The notes beneath the pieces were generated by a model. It was given only the letters and a program-made list of their open reading frames with translations, was not told where the DNA came from and ran no database searches. From UBA7692 sp964552715 (lineage in GTDB: Bacteria > Bacteroidota > Bacteroidia > Chitinophagales > LD1): a stretch of DNA of 12,192 nucleotides. Location: NCBI GenBank assembly GCA_964552715.1, contig CAZKHZ010000114.1, positions 1 to 12,192 of the forward strand. The letters are read 5' to 3'. Shown piece by piece: positions 7,689 to 12,192 of the stretch (positions are counted from its first letter, which is position 1; each line of letters opens with the position of its first letter). Position numbers and translations under genes: made by a program.

Positions 7689-9111
7689 TCTGCTGCAAAA
7701 ATACTTTTTGGTGTTTTTGCTTACCAGTTGCATCATACTAAATGCTGCACCTGTAGATTCCGTTCAAAAAACACTTTCGGTTTCTGAATTTATAGAAGTA
7801 GTAAAAAAATATCATCCAGTAGCCAAGCAGGCGCACTTAATACCAGAGCAAGCTAAAGCCGAATTGCTCATTGCTCGAGGAGGTTGGGATCCTTATTTAT
7901 CATCTGTTTACGACCGAAAGGCGTATGACGGGGCTAATTATTATTCCTACTTTGAAAACAAAGTTTCGGTTCCTGTGTGGTATGGTATTGAGGTAAATGC
8001 AGGCTATGATTTTGTATATGGAAACAATGTAAATAGCGAAAATATATTGCCGAGCAACGGGCTTGGAAGTTTGGGTATCTCTGTGCCAATCCTTAAGAAT
8101 ATGCTTATGGATAAGCAAAGGGCGGCACTTCGAAAAGCGCAAATTTTTAGAGAAGCCAGCGAGCAGCAACGTTTGATAATTCTTAACGACATATTGCTAG
8201 AGGCTTTGAAAGCCTATTACAATTGGAGCTACGCTTTTTACGAATATCAGATTTATCAAGCAGCTACCATTGTTGCGCAACAACGATTTAATGCCACTGT
8301 TCAGTCCAATTTGTTTGGCGATAGGGCTGCCATAGACACCACAGAGGCATTAACGCAATTGCAAAGCAGGCAGTTTCAACTAAATGATGCGCGTTTGCTT
8401 TTTTTGAACAATGGGCTTGAGTTGAGTAATTTTTTGTGGACAGAAAATGAACAGCCGATTGTATTTGATACTTCAATAATTCCTACGCCTTTAAACTCCG
8501 ATTTTATACAACAAGTTTTGATGCTTACAATGCTAGAGGAACTTTCAAGCCAACTACTACTTACGCATCCTATTTTGTTGAATTATAATTTTAAACTCCG
8601 ACAATTAGAAATTGAGCGCAGGTTGAAGATGGAAGATTTAAAGCCGACATTAAATGCAAAGTACAACCTGCTGAGCGAGCAATTTAATTTTGAAAGCAAT
8701 GCAGGATTGATATTTGCTAATAACTACAAATTAGGCGTTAGTTTTTCTATGCCTTTGACGTTTATGCAAGGTAGAGGTTCGCTGCGATTAACCAAGCTTG
8801 AAATTAAAAATACACAGTATGCTATTGACTTTAAGAAACAAGAATTGATGAATAAATTGAAGAGCTATTTTAATGAGCTCATCAATCTTCAGCAGCAAAC
8901 AAAGTTGTATCAGGAAACGGTAGAGGGATATAAGGCACTTTTTGATGGAGAAAATACTCGATTCAATAATGGCGAGAGTTCGCTGTTTTTAGTAAACGCC
9001 CGCGAAAACCGTTATATAGATTCACTAGCAAAACTGCGGAAGTTGCAGGCTGAGTATTTTAAAACAGAAGCTGCACTAAAATGGACTATTGGAAACATTA
9101 GTAGCCTTTGA
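7678..9111 (+). CDS. TolC-family outer membrane channel
   Basis: Outer-membrane efflux/secretion channel completing the three-part conduit. The 477-aa length matches the family. The N-terminal export signal (1-24) reads as MKNNLLQK, a hydrophobic core, then LTSC at 15-18, which fits a lipobox with C18 as the lipidated residue; an alternative signal peptidase I site follows NAA at ~24. The mature part has the repeated helix-strand-helix architecture: helices ~34-70, strands ~74-115 with aromatic girdle residues, long helices ~140-255, then the second repeat (~275-475) with strands ~323-362 and the C-terminal helices, ending in TEAALKWTIGNIS. The start overlaps the HlyD gene end in another frame (11 bp), implying translational coupling. 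It is the last gene of the operon. Confidence 0.9.
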   Translation: MKNNLLQKYFLVFLLTSCIILNAAPVDSVQKTLSVSEFIEVVKKYHPVAKQAHLIPEQAKAELLIARGGWDPYLSSVYDRKAYDGANYYSYFENKVSVPVWYGIEVNAGYDFVYGNNVNSENILPSNGLGSLGISVPILKNMLMDKQRAALRKAQIFREASEQQRLIILNDILLEALKAYYNWSYAFYEYQIYQAATIVAQQRFNATVQSNLFGDRAAIDTTEALTQLQSRQFQLNDARLLFLNNGLELSNFLWTENEQPIVFDTSIIPTPLNSDFIQQVLMLTMLEELSSQLLLTHPILLNYNFKLRQLEIERRLKMEDLKPTLNAKYNLLSEQFNFESNAGLIFANNYKLGVSFSMPLTFMQGRGSLRLTKLEIKNTQYAIDFKKQELMNKLKSYFNELINLQQQTKLYQETVEGYKALFDGENTRFNNGESSLFLVNARENRYIDSLAKLRKLQAEYFKTEAALKWTIGNISSL

Positions 9112-9546
9112 TATTTGTACTAAATCATCTTGAAGGCATTTTTTTTAAATTGCAAATTGCCTTGTAAAAAAAACAAAAGTAAGGAAGTGTGCAATAAGGG
9201 TTCAGAAGTGAGTGAAAAGCTATTAGGTGCCAGCCATGAGCGATGCGAAATGAAGTGTATAAAGATAAATCAATGGCATTGTGGCAAATAACTGAAATCT
9301 AACTACAGTCATCAAATGCAGTAAGCTTGTAGAGGAGTGTTTGGTGAACGGTGTGTTGGCAACAGGGCGTGTACAAGCTCAGCCTGACAAGCGTGTTGAC
9401 AAACAAGACTTATCACCCTTAAAAATAGACCGTTACCCCGCCTGTGCCGCCAAAAGCGGTGCGCTTGTAGCGGGGGGTGTTTATAGAACAGTGTCTTTGG
9501 CTTTTATTTCAACTTCAAACTTTCGTTACAAGCCCCATTTGCAAGC
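9112..9546. other. Gene-free region between convergent genes
   Basis: About 435 bases between the tolC-like gene and the convergent Fn3-like gene. I see no credible coding frame: the plus-strand open frame at 9341-9610 runs antisense through the end of the Fn3-like gene and has no recognisable domain. Just after the tolC stop, AAGGCA (9133-9138) can pair with TGCCTT (9159-9164) across a 20-base loop, a weak stem followed by an A-run, so not a standard terminator for either gene. From ~9340 onwards base composition becomes richer in G and C, ending in the inverted repeat annotated separately. Confidence 0.5.
9435..9478. repeat. GC-rich nested inverted repeat
   Basis: Outer arms ACCCCGC (9435-9441) and GCGGGGGGT (9470-9478) enclose an inner hairpin CCGC-caaaa-GCGG (9447-9459). 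On the minus strand the structure lies about 70 bp beyond the Fn3-like stop codon and is followed by a short T-rich run, so it could terminate that transcript. The shape (two nested stems in a locally GC-rich block) also fits a mobile or dispersed repeat or a folded recombination site near the recombinase locus. The sequence alone does not separate these. Confidence 0.45.
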
Positions 9547-10254
9547 CTACGCACACATCAGCGCGGCACCATTGCTAAGTTGGCTTACACCATTAGCATT
9601 GATAGCATAAAAGTAGAAGTAATACGTAAACCCCACCTGCAAGTTGATAAATGTTTTTTTGCGCGACTTATTAAAGTCGAAAATTACCCCACTAACACTA
9701 GGCGGTGGCGGAGGAGGATTGCTGTCATCATCCGTTAACACCAATTGCCCTGTACCATTAATGTTTGCATAATCAGGTTTAATTTGGTTTAAAATCACAA
9801 TGCAACCATAAAATTCGGCACCTGCCACTACCTCCACCTCGGCAATTAGCACACCAGTGATACCGCGTTTCACCATTGGGGTGGCGGGTACTGCCGGTGG
9901 GTTTATTGCAGACGATATTCCCTTGGTAGGTATAAAGCCCGACATCAAAATTTTGTTTGCATCACCAGCCGCCACCGTGTTTACATAGCCCGCAAGGCTA
10001 TCTAAGCCAACAATCAGCGAGGCGTATGCCGCCTGATAAGGTCCCTTGTTGCTTCGCCCACCAAACTGATACGCTCCGTATTTGTTTATAAAGTCATCAA
10101 TCAGGGTTTGGCAATCGCTCTGCGTTATGGGCGGTGTAGGAAACACTGTGCCGTTTTCAAAAATGCCATCGCGCACCGCTACGGCAAAACTCTCTACGTT
10201 GTCGCGCTTGTAATTGTGGTAACTAAGACTTGGTTTTACTTTTAAAGTTCCCAT
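9547..10254 (-). CDS. Fn3-like hypothetical protein of a Bacteroidota-enriched family
   Basis: A 235-aa protein of unknown function. The N-terminal part (~10-108) has the pattern FPTPP...LIDDFINKY...YASLIVGLDSLAGYVNTVAAGDANKILMSGF. This resembles a family I know from Bacteroidota in which an N-terminal helical region ending YVN-x-A-x-GD-x-x-KI-L is followed by a fibronectin type III-like domain. Here the C-terminal part (~125-235) ends GFTYYFYFYAINANGVSQLSNGA, matching the last strands of Fn3 domains. A polyproline run PPPPPP (180-185) after an acidic DDD interrupts the predicted Fn3 region, which is unusual. No signal peptide or sorting domain is seen. The gene is convergent with the tolC-like gene, and its 5' side faces the 42-bp repeat array. 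It could be cargo of the recombinase locus, but this is inference. Confidence 0.75.
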   Translation of the reverse strand: MGTLKVKPSLSYHNYKRDNVESFAVAVRDGIFENGTVFPTPPITQSDCQTLIDDFINKYGAYQFGGRSNKGPYQAAYASLIVGLDSLAGYVNTVAAGDANKILMSGFIPTKGISSAINPPAVPATPMVKRGITGVLIAEVEVVAGAEFYGCIVILNQIKPDYANINGTGQLVLTDDDSNPPPPPPSVSGVIFDFNKSRKKTFINLQVGFTYYFYFYAINANGVSQLSNGAALMCA

Positions 10255-10341
10255 AAAATTGAAATTTGATTAAGAAAAAACTTGTTGATTATTGTTTTTG
10301 TTTGAATTTTAACATCCATACCGTCATTTAAGGTACGCTGA

Positions 10342-10598
10342 GTCTGTTGCACACTATTCTTGTACNNNNNNNNNNNNNNNNNNNNNNNNNNNNNNNNNNN
10401 NNNNNNNNNNNNNNNNNNNNNNNNNNNNNNNNNNNNNNNNNNNNNNNNNNNNNNNNNNNNNNNNNGGTGCAGCCCAAAACAGTACTGTCGCACACTATTC
10501 TTGTACTGGTGCAGCCCAAAACAGTACTGTCGCACACTGTTCTTGTACTGGTGCAGCACAAAACAGTACTGCCGCACACTATTCTTGTACTGTTGCAC
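10342..10598. repeat. 42-bp tandem repeat array with palindromic core
   Basis: Three contiguous 42-bp units start at 10466, 10508 and 10550, each beginning GGTGCAGC and ending TTGTACT, with only a few substitutions between them. A partial unit (10342-10365) precedes the gap and a degenerate one (10592-10598) follows. Units 1 and 2 contain the perfect palindrome ACAGTACTGT (10479-10488, 10521-10530); unit 3 has it with one change (10563-10572). The junction GTACTG of each unit is also the complement of CAGTAC in the core, so arms can pair within and between units. Copy number is unknown because the gap interrupts the array. It is contiguous with no spacers, hence not CRISPR. Confidence 0.9.
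10366..10465. other. Assembly gap (100 N) inside the tandem repeat
   Basis: Exactly 100 undetermined bases. The flanks are in repeat phase only if the true gap length is one more than a multiple of 42; 100 does not satisfy this. The N run is therefore a placeholder and the real array is longer or shorter. Confidence 0.97.
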
Positions 10599-10660
10599 TT
10601 TCAAGCCTACCGCAAGTCTGTTGTTCTTCACGCAGCGATAGTATCACAAAGTAAAATCTA

Positions 10661-10684
10661 CAAATCCGCCCACAGGCGGATTTG
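10661..10684. repeat. Perfect 10-bp stem-loop
   Basis: CAAATCCGCC-caca-GGCGGATTTG is a perfect inverted repeat with a 4-base loop, about 60 bp beyond the tandem array and 125 bp before the HTH gene. There is no T-tract on either side, so it is not a typical intrinsic terminator. It may be a dispersed palindromic element, a regulator-binding site or a structural part of the recombinase locus. Confidence 0.6.
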
Positions 10685-10809
10685 ATATCAAAAACAATTT
10701 TATGGTAAGCTTAAAAAAAATCAATTGTCACAGTATTGTCATATTTTTTGTTGCCCTTTTAATATGTAAAAACATGTATTTATATTAGCCTTCAATAAAA
10801 CTTTCGCCC

Positions 10810-11076
10810 ATGTCAGAGGTTAAAATTGAAGTAGTAATTCGTTTTTCTGCCTTGCGTTTTATTCAAAAAAACAATATGACACAAAAAGAATTTGCATACC
10901 TGTGTGGTTTAAACTACAAGAACCTTAGCGATTTTTTAAACAATTGCGGCAATGTAAAATGCACTACCATCAATGCTATTTTTACTGCCATTGGTGTAGA
11001 TCTAAATATCTTGCTCGAATATATATATGCGCAAATAGAAGCACAAGCAAAGCGCAAGGCAAAGCGGGTGCAATAG
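10810..11076 (+). CDS. Small XRE/Cro-type helix-turn-helix regulator
   Basis: An 88-aa DNA-binding protein. The five-helix Cro/C1-type domain covers ~12-72; the recognisable helix-turn-helix is MTQKEFAYLCGLNYKNLSDF (23-42), with Gln25 and the Gly33 turn in expected places. The C-terminus is a short basic tail (QAKRKAKRVQ). No dimerisation or peptidase domain is attached. The gene precedes the tyrosine recombinase by 30 bp on the same strand, an arrangement typical of small regulators controlling recombinase or element expression. The upstream repeat palindromes are possible binding sites (inference). Confidence 0.82.
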   Translation: MSEVKIEVVIRFSALRFIQKNNMTQKEFAYLCGLNYKNLSDFLNNCGNVKCTTINAIFTAIGVDLNILLEYIYAQIEAQAKRKAKRVQ

Positions 11077-11106
11077 GTTGTTGTTTAAAGTACTTATATT
11101 AGTACC

Positions 11107-12120
11107 ATGAATTTGAAAGCCGAGCCAATCCTTTATCGAAAAGAAGCGCGCATAGTATTGTATTTTGATTATAACGCTGACGACAACAAACGCCTGCGCC
11201 AACTGCCAGGGGCGCGGTGGAGCATTATGCTGAGAGCTTGGCATGTGCCCGATAATGTTACCTACCGCGAAAAATTTGACATACCTGTAACCACAGTTGC
11301 CAAAATATCGTTGCATAAAATTAATGCCATCAATCAACCCGCCATGCTAAAGTTGCTGGAAGAATTGCAATTGCGCGCTCGTAGCCCAAACACCATCAAC
11401 ACCTACAGAATTGAATTTGCCCAATTGCTTTGTTTGCTAAAAACCAATCACGTAGATGCACTAGATACCGAAACGCTGCGCAGCTATTTTTTGTATTGCA
11501 TGCAAAAATTAAAAATGACCGAAACACAGGTAAGTAGTCGCTTTAATGCAGTGAAGTTTTATTTTGATAAAGTGCTAAAACGACCTAGCATTTTTATAGA
11601 AATACCCCGCCCCAAAAAACCATCGCAACTGCCCAAAGTGATACATGCACTAGACATCAAAAAAATGCTAGCCGCTACCCAAAACCTAAAGCACAATATT
11701 ATTCTAAAACTTTTCTACGGCATGGGGCTGCGCATGTCCGAAATTGTGAACCTTAAAATTACAGATATAGACAGCAAAAATATGCAGGTGTTTATAGAAG
11801 GCGTAAAAGGAAAAAAAGACCGCTACACAATGCTGCCCGAAAGTGTGCTGCATCAACTTAGCGACTACTACCTAGAATATAAACCAAAAGTATATTTGTT
11901 CGAAGGGCAATATGGCGGCAAATACAGCATCCGCAGTGCACAATTGGTGTTTAAAGAAGCCCTAAAAAAAGCCAAGATAAATAAGAAGGTAGGCTTATAT
12001 AGCCTGCGCCATAATTTTGTTACCCACCTGCTACAAGCCGGCACCGACATCACTGCCATACAAAAGCTATTGGGGCTCAATGATATTAGAAAAACCTTAA
12101 CCTATGCCCAAGTAAGTTAA
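11107..12120 (+). pseudogene. Tyrosine recombinase/integrase, truncated by a nonsense codon and catalytically altered
   Basis: Site-specific recombinase of the phage-integrase family, 337 aa up to TAA at 12118. Residues ~8-50 form the N-terminal domain with GARWS and WHVP found on many Bacteroidota integrases; ~76-160 is the SAM-like core-binding domain (SPNTINTYRIEF); ~175-337 is the catalytic domain. Present: R209 (GMGLRMSEI), K234 of the beta-hairpin (VKGKKDRY), R301 and nucleophile Y333. Altered: the box II His of H-x-x-R is Y298 (LYSLRH), and the LGH His/Trp is L324 (LLGLND). After TYAQVS the stop is followed in frame by KDLKNIKSPLHNI and a second TAA (12160-12162). That is the usual C-terminal tail of this family, so TAA has replaced a sense codon, probably AAA Lys. 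The gene is therefore probably decaying; reduced or altered activity is possible. The reading frame is otherwise intact. Confidence 0.85.
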
Positions 12121-12162
12121 AAGGATTTGAAGAATATAAAAAGCCCTCTCCACAACATTTAA
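12121..12162 (+). pseudogene. Orphaned C-terminal tail of the tyrosine recombinase
   Basis: Thirteen in-frame codons (KDLKNIKSPLHNI) directly after the nonsense codon, closed by TAA at 12160-12162. They match the tail that follows YTHVS in related Bacteroidota recombinases, where KNIKSPLD-like endings are usual. In XerC/D-type enzymes this C-terminal helix contacts the neighbouring protomer, so losing it would be expected to impair assembly. Confidence 0.75.
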
Positions 12163-12192
12163 ATACCTGCACGTATTAGCTATTAATTTTAA

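Larger units (their letters stand above)
10255..10809. other. Non-coding region holding the repeat array and gap
   Basis: This stretch between the divergent Fn3-like and HTH genes holds an AT-rich leader (10255-10340), the tandem 42-bp repeats with the assembly gap (~10342-10598), a perfect 10-bp stem-loop (10661-10684) and AT-rich DNA before the HTH gene. It should contain the promoters of both flanking genes. Open frames crossing the repeats exist on both strands only because the unit length is a multiple of three; I do not call them genes. Confidence 0.6.

Noticed and set aside
9341..9610. 89-aa plus-strand frame in the gap after tolC
   Set aside because: It runs antisense into the C-terminus of the Fn3-like gene and through the GC-rich hairpin, and shows no domain. 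It looks like translated repeat DNA.
10342..10598. CRISPR array
   Set aside because: The units are directly contiguous with no variable spacers, and no cas genes are present.
10242..10685. Open reading frames through the 42-bp repeats on both strands, giving 14-residue repeats such as YKNSVRQYCFGLHQ
   Set aside because: The unit is 42 bp, a multiple of three, so any frame without a stop in one unit stays open throughout. Several frames on both strands are open, they run across the N gap, and one overlaps the Fn3-like gene start. None has a recognisable domain.

Overview
The window reads as a chromosomal scaffold from a Bacteroidota bacterium, probably an environmental or metagenome-assembled member of the Chitinophagia/Sphingobacteriia side. 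The reasons are AT-rich intergenic DNA with few clear Shine-Dalgarno sites, a Rickettsia/Thermus-like isocitrate dehydrogenase, a DUF6671-type protein, a Fn3-like surface or hypothetical protein of a kind frequent in this phylum, and a tyrosine recombinase with the GARWS...WHVP N-terminal domain common there. A 100-base run of N at 10366-10465 is a scaffold gap inside a tandem repeat. This assignment comes from protein character alone; no 16S gene or other marker is present.

Layout. (1) 147-2603: a LysR-type regulator (minus strand) diverges from a long-form isocitrate dehydrogenase gene (plus strand). An 18-bp perfect palindrome lies between them and is a good operator candidate. A nested stem-loop overlaps the icd stop codon. 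(2) 2804-3923: a tightly spaced two-gene unit, a 92-aa protein with a HEPN-like R-x4-H motif followed 4 bp later by a DUF6671-like protein with four CxxC pairs. (3) 4218-9111: an 84-aa orphan ORF, then a type I secretion-like export operon of ABC exporter, HlyD-family adaptor and TolC-family outer membrane channel. The adaptor and channel genes overlap by 11 bp. The nucleotide-binding domain keeps a perfect Walker A, but the Q-loop, signature, Walker B/catalytic Glu, D-loop and H-loop are all altered. (4) 9112-9546: a gene-free stretch with a GC-rich inverted repeat. (5) 9547-12162: an accessory-looking region with a Fn3-like protein gene (minus strand), a 42-bp tandem repeat array built round the palindrome ACAGTACTGT and broken by the assembly gap, a small Cro/XRE-type regulator, and a tyrosine recombinase gene. 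The recombinase carries a nonsense codon 14 codons before its ancestral end and has replacements at two catalytic His positions.

How the parts work together. The LysR/icd pair is housekeeping metabolism (TCA cycle, NADPH supply) with a likely local regulator. The three export genes should form one inner membrane-periplasm-outer membrane conduit; no obvious substrate gene is present. The right end resembles a recombinase-associated locus in which repeats, a regulator and a variable cargo-like gene sit together, possibly an integron-like or phase-variable arrangement, although the recombinase copy looks decayed. That last reading is inference.
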